Below, one piece after another: positions 8,894-17,370 of a stretch of DNA of 64,000 nucleotides (its first letter is position 1; each line of letters starts with the position of its first letter). The notes below the pieces were generated by a model. The model had not been told where the DNA came from and did no database searches. It was given only the letters and a program-made list of their open reading frames with translations. The stretch comes from Planctomycetaceae bacterium (lineage in GTDB: Bacteria; Planctomycetota; Planctomycetia; Planctomycetales; Planctomycetaceae), in the NCBI GenBank assembly GCA_020638955.1, contig JACKHO010000009.1, positions 62,001-126,000 on the forward strand, written 5' to 3'. A program made the position numbers and the translations under genes.

Positions 8894-9589
8894 TTGAGAC
8901 TCAGCTGGCACACCCCTGATTGTCTGCGTCACCTGATAGGTATGGCGGCCTTGTGGCTTACAATGTGCAGTGTAGCCTTTGCGCATGAGGGCCCGCCGTT
9001 TCCTGTATTGATGGACGAACCAATTCCTGGCTATCGCGTCTCCGTCTGGGCGGACCCAGATATTGGAACCGGTAAATTCTATGTGGTGACCGAATCCCCG
9101 AACTCGGCAAATTCGCCTCCCGAACCACAAGTTGAAGTATGGGTGGAGCCTGTTAGCAAGCGGTTGCCAAAGGTCACATACGTTGCACATCGAGAAGATG
9201 TGCGCAACTGGATGCAATTCCTCGCAGAACCAGAGTTTGACGCCCAAGAATTATGGAATGTTGGAATTGTCGTAACAGCTCCTGAGGGCACACCCCATGA
9301 GTTGCAGGTCGAAGTGGAAGCGACTCCTCCCGGAATGGGGCCGTGGGACTTGGCAATTTACTTGTTTCCTTTTCTGATGTTCGGAGGGCTCTGGGGTGTT
9401 GGCCTGATTCGCTCGTGGCATGCCAATGATCGCTCGAATCGAAAGGACTTAGCGGCCAAAGATGACTCCCAGAATAACGACGAAAAGTTAGAGGTGGAGA
9501 GTTCTTCATCGATAAACCGTCGGGTTCAGTCCGGGGGAACGCATTCGGGCTCTTTCTCGTCGCCTGCATTTGGAGGAAGAGTCACATGA
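8894..9589 (+). CDS. Exported membrane-anchored protein of unknown function
   Basis: The start is TTG at 8894, one base after the previous stop. It is supported by AGGAGG at 8883-8888 with a 5-nt gap. The 231-residue product has a signal peptide (LIGMAALWLTMCSVAFA|HEGPPFP), an extracytoplasmic beta-rich domain of about 125 residues and a transmembrane helix (AIYLFPFLMFGGLWGVGLI, about residues 154-172) followed by a polar Ser/Asp-rich tail. HEGPPFPVL at the mature N-terminus could bind metal. The stop overlaps the next start (ATGA 9586-9589). No family is recognised. Its topology suits a periplasmic scaffold of the electron-transfer module. Confidence 0.75.
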   Translation: MRLSWHTPDCLRHLIGMAALWLTMCSVAFAHEGPPFPVLMDEPIPGYRVSVWADPDIGTGKFYVVTESPNSANSPPEPQVEVWVEPVSKRLPKVTYVAHREDVRNWMQFLAEPEFDAQELWNVGIVVTAPEGTPHELQVEVEATPPGMGPWDLAIYLFPFLMFGGLWGVGLIRSWHANDRSNRKDLAAKDDSQNNDEKLEVESSSSINRRVQSGGTHSGSFSSPAFGGRVT

Positions 9590-12500
9590 ACGAGAACTCC
9601 ACAACACAGAAGCAAACTATTGGCGGCAAGCAATTGCGGTTATTCGGACTCATACTTGCAGCAGTTGTGGGCGCCGGGGTGCTCATCTGGAAGTTGTATG
9701 TCCATCCAGATGGTCAACCCGCTTTCGAAAGTACACCATCAGCAAAACTCGTCGAACAGTTTCACGTGGGCCTCGCGGCGCTGGACGTTGAAGAGAATCA
9801 GCGAGCAGCCACGATCTTCCGGGACATCTCTTCCGAACTTCCTCAGGAACCTGCTGTTTGGGCCAATCTTGGTGTTGCACTGCTGCGGCTCAACGAGTCT
9901 GTTGGCGCCGAAGAAGCGATTGCAAAGGCGACTGCCCTCGCACCCGAAAATGGCGAGGTCGTCATGCTGTTTGCAATTGCGGACGAGCGAGCGGGGCGTT
10001 TCGATTCTGCGATAGAGCGTCTTCGGTCGTTGTCCGATGTAAGTTCTTCCACGCTCTACATGTTATTCGAACTTGTCCAGCGACATGATCCGGAAGGATC
10101 ACTCGACGAACGACTATCGCTTTTGAACCGAATTCTCGCTCGCGAACCGGATAACCTTGTGGCACAGTTTGAACGTGCGCGTGTTACCGCCAAGCTTGGT
10201 AACCTGTCCGAACTAGAGCCGTCGCTCAGCGAATTGGGGAAGCAAGGTGCGGCATGGAACGATCAAGCGTTGACGCTGTTTGTTTCTGCACAGGCGGCGG
10301 CGGACAAACAACAGTTTGCGGAGGTGGCAAAACTCATAACCTTCCTGCAAAACGTGAGCAAGTCCACTCCTGCTTATCAGGCAAGTCTCCGAAGCTTAGG
10401 AGTTAATGGTAAGTCCGTGGGGACTCCGGTACGGGCCTTTCTTGTCGCCAAGGAGCCAACCATCCAAGTGGCGGAGCCTGATTTCGAACTTAGTTTTGAA
10501 GTTCGAGCGGACACCGAACCATCACTCCGCGCGGATGTGACAGTCGCTCTGGCATTAGCTGCCGAGCATTCTCCTACACTTGTTTCTGTATTTGGTGACC
10601 GAGTGAGACTTGGATCGACTGCCGAAGTCAGCTTTCCTCAATCACAAGGCGACGGCCCAGTTGGTAAGAATTCCATCTGTGCTGTCGATCTCAACGCGGA
10701 CTTTATTCAGGACCTCGTTTTTGTTGGACCACAGGGCATCAAAGTCTACTTGCAAGACTCGGAAGGGGGGTTCGCCGTCTTCACACCCAAAGAAGTCGAA
10801 GCAGCTATTTTCGACGAGCCGGGCAGTGGAATCTGGGCACTCGACTATGAAGCTGACGGTGACATGGACCTGTTGTTGTCCTCAGATCAGGGACTGAAGT
10901 TGATTCGCAACAATGGCGACATGACTTTTGCCTCAATCGATGAATGGAACAATTGGCAGGCGGTCGAGGAAGTGTTTTGGACCGATTTGGATGACGATGG
11001 CGACGCGGATCTGCTCATGCTGACTGCAGACGGAATTGTTACGGTCGCCTGGAATAATCGTGCTGGCGAATACACCTCTCCGTCAGCATTGCCGACGGAT
11101 GCTCCGTGTGCTGCCTGCGCGGTAGGGGATGTTGACTTTGATGGCGTGATGGATGTCGTCGCGCTCACTCAATCTGGCGATATTTCGAGTTGGACTCATC
11201 ACGAAGTTGATCGTGAATGGGTTAGCAGCAAGCTGATGCAAATAACAAGAATGCCTTCGGTGGAACCCGAATTGAAATCAGGCAATGCGACATTGAATCT
11301 GGCCGACTTGGATAACAATGGGTCGATTGACGTGATTGCATCGGTGAATCAATCCTGCGGCATCTGGCTGCGTGGTACGGACCACTCGTTTCAAAAGCTG
11401 GATACGTTACCCTCGCTGTTCGTGACCACCGTTATTGACATGGATGGAGACGGACTGCAGGATCTCGTTGGAATCAGTAAGACCGCGCTAGCAGTCGCCC
11501 ACTCCCACTCAAACAAAGATTATTCCTGGCACGTCGTACGCCCGATCGCAAACCCAAACGCCGGTGACGGTCGAATCAACTCGTTTGGTCTGGGAGGCAA
11601 AATCGAGGTTTACGCGGGTAGTTCGCGGCAAGCTGCACCAATGTACTCCCCACGCATCCATTTCGGCCTGGGGAATCATAAACAGGCTGGCGTCGTTCGC
11701 ATTCGTTGGCCGAATGGTACAGTGCAGGCGGAGTTCGACTTGAAATCCAATGAGGTCTCGATAGCCAATCAGCGTCTCAAAGGCTCCTGCCCCTGGGTCT
11801 TTGCCCGCAATGAAGAAGGATATCAATTTGTCAAGGATTTTATCTGGCGCTCTCCACTTGGACTGAAGATCAATTCGCAGGACACTGCTGGTGTCACACA
11901 GACTGAGGATTGGATTAAGATTCCGGGCGAGCTACTGAAGCCGATCGACGGTAAGTACGAAGTGCGCATTACTGCCGACCTCTGGGAAACACACTTTTTT
12001 GATCACGTTTCGCTGCTGGTTGTAGACCATCCTGAAAATGTCGAAGCTTATGTCGACGAACGATTTGTTGGGGCGGAGAGTCCAGATCTCAATGTCCATG
12101 CGATGCTCAGCCCCCATGGATTGACATTCGCTCGTGATGAATTCGGGGCGGACGTTTCACCTGAACTCGCGGCGATTGATGGTGTCTACGTCGATGGATT
12201 CGCGCTCGGCAAATACCAGGGCCTCGCTGATGAGCATTGGGTTGAGTTCGAACTCAATGAAGAACTCCCCATGAATGGGGAGATCTATTTGATTGGAAGC
12301 GGCTGGATTTATCCCACTGACAGTTCGTTGAACGTCGCCATTTCGCAGGGCGGTTCACCTGCACCACATGGCCTCATCTTAGAAGTCGCTGAGCACGTAG
12401 ATAGCGATACCACGATATCAGAAACGTCTGGGGATCGCCTCGCAGGCATTGAAGGTTGGAAGCCTGTCAGTGCCGATTTGGGTTTTCCTGCAGGCAAGAA

Positions 12501-13134
12501 TAAAACTGTATTGCTGCCATTGCCGAGTGACCAATTGCGTGCCGGTCGACGTCGATTCCGACTAAGAACCAATCTGGAAATCTACTGGGACTACCTTGGC
12601 TGGACTGTGGCTGAGCCGGAATTGCAATTGATTACAACGCGTATCCAAGCTGACAGTGCCCTGCTGCAGTATCGCGGATTCTCCGAAGTTTCGCCTGCAC
12701 ATCGTCGTCGTCCCGATGTTCCCGACTATGAACGGGTTGTAGCAACTGGAGCCCGCTGGCAAGACCTCACTGGCTTCTACACGCGTTTCGGCGATGTCCG
12801 AGAGTTGGTCACGGCTACTGATGATCGCTACGTGATCATGAACGCTGGCGACGAATTGGTTATTCAGTTCGCAGCATTGACTGAGACGCCAGCGGGTTGG
12901 TCACGTGATTTCGTTCTCGTCGGTGATGGCTGGGTCAAGGATGGCGATTTCAACACAACGCACTCTGCAACGGTTCATCCTCTGCCAACACACGGCAATC
13001 AGGATTACGCAGCTCCCTTGAGCGACTTTTTTGACGATCCCGTGTATCGGCAGCATCAGAGCGATTGGGAGCAGTTTCACACGCGCTTTGTTAATGGCAA
13101 ACCAAACAATTTCGCGAACATCAGTAGCGACTGA
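9586..13134 (+). CDS. TPR / FG-GAP / ASPIC-UnbV protein, 1182 aa
   Basis: An N-terminal anchor (LILAAVVGAGVLIWKLYV, about residues 20-38) is followed by TPR-like helices (about 50-200). FG-GAP/VCBS blades of the form DxDxDGxxDxxx come next at about 360-630, for example DLDDDGDADLLML and DLDNNGSIDVIA. An ASPIC/UnbV domain (about 660-725, LGGKIEVYAGSS and RIRWPNGTVQ) follows. A further 460-residue C-terminal part of beta character is not recognised. ASPIC/UnbV domains occur in CRTAC1-like proteins and in UnbV of enediyne clusters, and their biochemical role is not settled. Here the domain is internal rather than C-terminal, and the protein is about twice the length of its neighbour at 13153. 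It is coupled to the preceding gene by ATGA. Confidence 0.85.
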   Translation: MNENSTTQKQTIGGKQLRLFGLILAAVVGAGVLIWKLYVHPDGQPAFESTPSAKLVEQFHVGLAALDVEENQRAATIFRDISSELPQEPAVWANLGVALLRLNESVGAEEAIAKATALAPENGEVVMLFAIADERAGRFDSAIERLRSLSDVSSSTLYMLFELVQRHDPEGSLDERLSLLNRILAREPDNLVAQFERARVTAKLGNLSELEPSLSELGKQGAAWNDQALTLFVSAQAAADKQQFAEVAKLITFLQNVSKSTPAYQASLRSLGVNGKSVGTPVRAFLVAKEPTIQVAEPDFELSFEVRADTEPSLRADVTVALALAAEHSPTLVSVFGDRVRLGSTAEVSFPQSQGDGPVGKNSICAVDLNADFIQDLVFVGPQGIKVYLQDSEGGFAVFTPKEVEAAIFDEPGSGIWALDYEADGDMDLLLSSDQGLKLIRNNGDMTFASIDEWNNWQAVEEVFWTDLDDDGDADLLMLTADGIVTVAWNNRAGEYTSPSALPTDAPCAACAVGDVDFDGVMDVVALTQSGDISSWTHHEVDREWVSSKLMQITRMPSVEPELKSGNATLNLADLDNNGSIDVIASVNQSCGIWLRGTDHSFQKLDTLPSLFVTTVIDMDGDGLQDLVGISKTALAVAHSHSNKDYSWHVVRPIANPNAGDGRINSFGLGGKIEVYAGSSRQAAPMYSPRIHFGLGNHKQAGVVRIRWPNGTVQAEFDLKSNEVSIANQRLKGSCPWVFARNEEGYQFVKDFIWRSPLGLKINSQDTAGVTQTEDWIKIPGELLKPIDGKYEVRITADLWETHFFDHVSLLVVDHPENVEAYVDERFVGAESPDLNVHAMLSPHGLTFARDEFGADVSPELAAIDGVYVDGFALGKYQGLADEHWVEFELNEELPMNGEIYLIGSGWIYPTDSSLNVAISQGGSPAPHGLILEVAEHVDSDTTISETSGDRLAGIEGWKPVSADLGFPAGKNKTVLLPLPSDQLRAGRRRFRLRTNLEIYWDYLGWTVAEPELQLITTRIQADSALLQYRGFSEVSPAHRRRPDVPDYERVVATGARWQDLTGFYTRFGDVRELVTATDDRYVIMNAGDELVIQFAALTETPAGWSRDFVLVGDGWVKDGDFNTTHSATVHPLPTHGNQDYAAPLSDFFDDPVYRQHQSDWEQFHTRFVNGKPNNFANISSD

Positions 13135-13152
13135 AATTCAAGTGCCGATTTG

Positions 13153-14970
13153 ATGAGTGGACTAAAGCTTATGGACATGAAACGACTGATTCTTGGCTTG
13201 GCTTTCGCAGGGATTCTCCTTGGACCAAGCGTATACTCTCGACTAACGAAACCGAAAATTGTTGATTCAATCGAGGAAAGCAACTCGAAGCAATCCGAAG
13301 TACTCGACCGGTATGGACTCTGGTTCAAGGAGTCGGGTAAGCAATCCGGGATTGAGTATCGCCACACGCCACCCAGCGTGGACCAGAGACTGGCTCACAT
13401 TGAACCACAAATTGCATCTATGGGTGCAGCAGTCTCGGTGGTCGATTTTGATCGCGATGGGTGGAACGATCTGTACGTTAGCAATAGCAGTCCCGGAAGC
13501 CTCAACCGACTGTACCGCAACCAGCAGGACGGCACATTTCAGGATGTCGCTGCAGAAATGGGACTCGCCGATTTGAATGTGCCGGGCACGGGCGCGTGCA
13601 TGGGCAGCATTTGGGCCGACTACGACAACGACGGATTTGAAGATGTCTGCATTTACAAATGGGGACGTCCAGAGCTGTACCACAACGACCAGGGAAAACG
13701 CTTTACACGTGTGACCGACTCAGCTGGCTTGCCAGATTGGGTGAACGCCGGATGTGCGACCTGGTTCGACTACGACTCTGATGGGTTTGTTGATTTGTTC
13801 ATTGCGGGCTACTGGCCCGAAGATGTTCGGTTAGAATCTTTGGAGCATACGCGAATAATGCCAGAGAGTTTCGAATATGCTGGAAACGGAGGTCGTAACT
13901 GGCTACTCAGAAACACCGGGAATGCGTCATTTGTAGATGTGACTGAGGAAGCTGGCGTTACGAGTACCATGTGGACGTTGGCCGTAGTTGCCGCGGATTT
14001 TAACGAAGATGGCGCCACAGACCTGTTTCTCGCGAACGACTATGGTGTTTCCGAGCTTTACTTGAACGAGGCTTACGCAAAGGGTCATCGTCTGCGTGAG
14101 GTTGGGAAGGAAGCTGGTATTGGAAACGCACCCAAAAGTGGAATGAACGCGGCAGTCGGCGACGTGTTGAACCAGGGTAAGTTGGCGATCTACGAGACAA
14201 ACATCTCAGAAGAAGGTGTGCTCATTCAGGGGAACAACCTCTGGTTTCCCATGCAGGACACGAAGCTAGAGTTTCAGAACATGGCATCGGTCATGGGCGT
14301 CGAACTGGGCGGCTGGAGTTTTGGCGCCCAGTTTGGTGACCTGAATAACGATGGCAATCTCGACTTATACTTGACGAATGGTTATGTGTCTGGCGATCCC
14401 GCGACCACGTATTGGTACGACTTCTCGGAAATCACAGGCGGCCACAGCCAAATCATATCCGATGCAAAGAACTGGCCAGAGATGAAGGGACGTAGTCTGT
14501 CTGGTCACCAACACAAGCGAGTCTGGCTCAACGACGGAATTGGAGGATTCACTGAAGTAGGACAGGCAATTGGCATTACAGACACCTTTGATGGCCGTGC
14601 CATCGTATTGGCCGACTTGCAGAATCGTGGTTCGCTCGACGTTGTCGTCGCAAATCAGTCCGGACCACTATTGCTTTACCGAAATCAAATCCAATCCGGT
14701 AAACACTGGATTGAATTCGAACTCGAAGGAACGGAGAGTAACCGAAGTGCCATTGGTGCACGCGTCAGTGTCTATTGGAACGGTCAGCGACAACTGCAGG
14801 AACTGGTCGCCGCAAGTGGTTACGCAGCACAGAATCAACGTCGGCTGCACTTCGGGCTAGGACCAGCAGACGTTGTGAAAAAGGTTTCAATTCTTTGGCC
14901 ATCTGGGCACGAGCAAATCATAAACGGCCCTGCTGTCGACACAATTCACCATATTCGGGAGGGGTCATGA
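13153..14970 (+). CDS. CRTAC1-like FG-GAP / ASPIC-UnbV exported protein
   Basis: This protein of about 605 residues has an N-terminal signal or anchor (LILGLAFAGILLGPSVYS). FG-GAP/VCBS blades are typical, with Ca-binding-like DFDRDGWNDLYV, DYDNDGFEDVCI, DYDSDGFVDLFI, DFNEDGATDLFL and DLNNDGNLDLYL. The C-terminal ASPIC/UnbV domain (about 525-600) reads IGARVSVYWNG, then LHFGLGPADVVKKVSILWPSG. This is the classic UnbV/CRTAC1 arrangement. Starts at TTG 13150, ATG 13153, ATG 13171 or ATG 13177 are all possible; 13177 would place the signal peptide at the very N-terminus. The stop overlaps the next gene (ATGA 14967-14970). In enediyne clusters UnbV and UnbU are neighbours, as here, but no PKS is present. 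Confidence 0.88.
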   Translation: MSGLKLMDMKRLILGLAFAGILLGPSVYSRLTKPKIVDSIEESNSKQSEVLDRYGLWFKESGKQSGIEYRHTPPSVDQRLAHIEPQIASMGAAVSVVDFDRDGWNDLYVSNSSPGSLNRLYRNQQDGTFQDVAAEMGLADLNVPGTGACMGSIWADYDNDGFEDVCIYKWGRPELYHNDQGKRFTRVTDSAGLPDWVNAGCATWFDYDSDGFVDLFIAGYWPEDVRLESLEHTRIMPESFEYAGNGGRNWLLRNTGNASFVDVTEEAGVTSTMWTLAVVAADFNEDGATDLFLANDYGVSELYLNEAYAKGHRLREVGKEAGIGNAPKSGMNAAVGDVLNQGKLAIYETNISEEGVLIQGNNLWFPMQDTKLEFQNMASVMGVELGGWSFGAQFGDLNNDGNLDLYLTNGYVSGDPATTYWYDFSEITGGHSQIISDAKNWPEMKGRSLSGHQHKRVWLNDGIGGFTEVGQAIGITDTFDGRAIVLADLQNRGSLDVVVANQSGPLLLYRNQIQSGKHWIEFELEGTESNRSAIGARVSVYWNGQRQLQELVAASGYAAQNQRRLHFGLGPADVVKKVSILWPSGHEQIINGPAVDTIHHIREGS

Positions 14971-15932
14971 GTCCAGAACAATCCACTACTTCGACGTCAT
15001 CTACGATCGAATCTGTCAAAGTACCTGGTGCAGGTGAAATCCCCGACGGATGTGACACGCCCAATGTACCAGGTACCAAGTCATCGACTGTTAGTTCCTT
15101 AAGTTGGTTTTTCAGCCTGGAGAATCGGTTTTTGGCCCCCATGCTGATTACTTGCATTCTACTGGGTGGGCAGTTGACATTCGGCATGCTCGAAAGCTGG
15201 TCGAGGACATTCCTTGCTATTGGTGCATCGATTCTCATGGAATTGATGCTAGGCCGCCTCATGGTTGGGAAATACCCCTACCTGGCAAGTGCGTATATTT
15301 CGGGAATCAGCGTTGGCATTCTTATCCGTTCGCCTTTTGTCTGGCCATACGCAATGTGCGCAGCATTGTCGATTATGTCCAAATATGTATTACGCTGGCG
15401 CGACCGCCACTTGTGGAATCCATCAAACTTTGGTGTAAGCGCAATGCTGTTTCTGTATCCAGCAGCCGTCGCTACGCTGAGTATCCAATGGGGCAACTCG
15501 CTCTGGCCCATGGCGATTATCTGGTGCCTTGGCGCTGTAATCATCATGCGCTTGAAACGATTTCACATTTGCCTCACCTATGTCATTTCTTTTCTGGCGC
15601 TTTCGTATTTGCGAACCATGATTACGGGCAAGCCCTGGGCCTCCACTGTGGCGCCACTAACTGGACCTATGTATCAGCTGTTCGTCTTCTTCATGATCAC
15701 CGATCCGAAAACTACGGTCCGCACGAAATGGGGACAGTGCCTCGTTGCATTCCTTGTGGCCGTGGTCGAAATGACCCTCCGCCTTGCCGAAGTCATCCAT
15801 GCCCCTTACTACGCGCTGTTTCTCGTGGGCCCTGCAGCGGTTGCAATTGAAATCGCATTGAGTAAGCCATGCAAATCTGTGAGTGAAGTGGAGACGGTAC
15901 CGGCGAGGGACATATGTCAACCGACTGCTTGA
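14967..15932 (+). CDS. UnbU-type RnfD/NqrB-like membrane protein
   Basis: Start ATG 14967 overlaps the UnbV-like stop. The frame is open further upstream to 14775, but that part lies over the ASPIC domain. The 321-residue product has a polar N-terminus of about 45 residues and then about nine membrane helices. LWNPSNFGVSAMLF and FFMITDPKTT match conserved spots of RnfD/NqrB, the quinone- and flavin-carrying subunits of Rnf and Na-NQR, and of UnbU from enediyne clusters. The Ser/Thr-GAT flavin attachment motif of NqrB/RnfD is not visible, so covalent FMN is doubtful. With the polyferredoxin it could form a reduced electron-transfer pair; that is inference. Confidence 0.82.
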   Translation: MSPEQSTTSTSSTIESVKVPGAGEIPDGCDTPNVPGTKSSTVSSLSWFFSLENRFLAPMLITCILLGGQLTFGMLESWSRTFLAIGASILMELMLGRLMVGKYPYLASAYISGISVGILIRSPFVWPYAMCAALSIMSKYVLRWRDRHLWNPSNFGVSAMLFLYPAAVATLSIQWGNSLWPMAIIWCLGAVIIMRLKRFHICLTYVISFLALSYLRTMITGKPWASTVAPLTGPMYQLFVFFMITDPKTTVRTKWGQCLVAFLVAVVEMTLRLAEVIHAPYYALFLVGPAAVAIEIALSKPCKSVSEVETVPARDICQPTA

Positions 15933-16132
15933 GTCGGAGAGTCACAGCTACGATGTCGTCGCTGCTGGGCGCTCCAACATTTGGCGTCGAACCAGCCCGG
16001 ACTTCTCTCATCTATTTGATCGGGAAGCGAGTTGTTCGTCATTAGGCCAAAGCTCGAGTTGCACACTTCGTACGATTCGCATGTGTCGACTTATGCTCTT
16101 GGAAAGAGTTCACACGTAAGCAGAGATTATCA

Positions 16133-17272
16133 ATGCGCAGCATATCACGCTCACACAACAACAATTTGACTCTTGAAGACGTTGACGGATTGCTTTCCCT
16201 CACTTCGAAAGAACTTGAAAGCCGGTATCAAGGCGAAATCACACCAGAAGCGGTTCGCATGATTTTGGCAATCCAAAGGGGCTCCAAGATGGGCGCCGGC
16301 GAGGGGTGGTTCGGTCCAGCGGAATCTCGGTATTCTTGGGATTGGCTCGCACGTCGCCATGGAATCAATGCCAATCAGTCAATTTCTGCAGAGAAGTTTC
16401 TCGGCCCAAGGGATTGGTTTGTGCAACTCGACCGCAATAGGGATGAACAAATCACCGCCGAAGACCTTGACTGGTCTGAAGAAAACGCATGGGTGAAGCA
16501 AGCATACATCATCAATCGTCTGTTTCGGCGAATTGACCACTCCGGTACGGGACTGTTGAGTCGGGACAACTGGTTGAACTTCTTCGACAAGCATGTGGGC
16601 GGTGCGGGCAACATGGAATTCGAAGACCTACGTGATGCCATCCTCAGCGGCGGACATGACATGTTTCATCAAGGAGATGCGCCTTCTCGCGAGGCCCTAA
16701 TCGAAGGTTTGCGTACAGGAGAACTCGGTTCACCATGTGAAGGCCCAAATGTGAACGATCCAGCACCTGATTTTTGCCTTATGACGTACGACGGTGAGCA
16801 ATCGATTCGGCTCTCCGAGCTGTTAGGAACGAAGCCCGTCGTGCTTGTTTTCGGAAACTTTACTTGTCCGCCATTCCGTTCGATGGCACCAGGCGCGGAT
16901 GCAGTCTACGGTCGCTTTGGCAATTCCGCTCACTTTCTGTGCGTTTATGTACGCGAGGCGCACCCCATCGACGGTTGGCGAATGGCGTCTAACGACAATG
17001 TCGGCATCGAAGTGAGCCAGCCTACTTCGTACAAATCTCGGGTCTCAAACGCCCGCCGATGTCAGGCGAGTTTGAGGACGACCATGCCGCTACTTGTTGA
17101 TGAGATGGATGACTCGACCGGTCACGCTTACAGCGGAATGCCGGACCGCCTGTATGTCATCGATCGGACCGGCAACGTCGCCTACAAGAGCGGGCGCGGA
17201 CCATTCGGCTTCAGAGTCAGCGAGATGGAACAGGCCTTAGTCATGGCACTGCTAGAGCAGGCACTCGAGTAG
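16133..17272 (+). CDS. EF-hand protein fused to iodothyronine-deiodinase-like thioredoxin fold
   Basis: This is a 379-residue soluble protein. Residues 100-111 (DRNRDEQITAED) form a good EF-hand loop, and 135-146 (DHSGTGLLSRDN) a weaker one. From about 205 a thioredoxin-fold domain follows: PAPDFCLMTYDGEQ, KPVVLVFGNFTCPPFRSM, LCVYVREAHPIDGW, MPLLVDEMDD, GMPDRLYVIDRTGNVAYKSG. The active-site TCPPF matches the T-Sec-PPF of type I deiodinases with Cys-245 instead of selenocysteine, as in other bacterial members. It has no obvious signal peptide. The gap of 200 bp to the UnbU-like gene holds no gene. The family fits reductive chemistry on a small molecule, with the substrate unknown. Confidence 0.85.
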   Translation: MRSISRSHNNNLTLEDVDGLLSLTSKELESRYQGEITPEAVRMILAIQRGSKMGAGEGWFGPAESRYSWDWLARRHGINANQSISAEKFLGPRDWFVQLDRNRDEQITAEDLDWSEENAWVKQAYIINRLFRRIDHSGTGLLSRDNWLNFFDKHVGGAGNMEFEDLRDAILSGGHDMFHQGDAPSREALIEGLRTGELGSPCEGPNVNDPAPDFCLMTYDGEQSIRLSELLGTKPVVLVFGNFTCPPFRSMAPGADAVYGRFGNSAHFLCVYVREAHPIDGWRMASNDNVGIEVSQPTSYKSRVSNARRCQASLRTTMPLLVDEMDDSTGHAYSGMPDRLYVIDRTGNVAYKSGRGPFGFRVSEMEQALVMALLEQALE

Positions 17273-17370
17273 TACCACCTCGGTCCACGTTCCTGGGTCA
17301 CTTAGATACTCGGCCTGGTCTACAACAATTCAAAAGGCTATCGAGGCCTGACAATTCAACGGTGCAAAGC

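Noticed and set aside
14775..14966. Upstream extension of the UnbU-type gene to 14775
   Set aside because: It lies over the ASPIC domain of the preceding gene. ATG 14967 with ATGA coupling is the better start.
5999..17272. Enediyne biosynthesis cluster suggested by UnbU/UnbV homologues
   Set aside because: No polyketide synthase, thioesterase or other warhead gene is present. The redox context explains the genes better.
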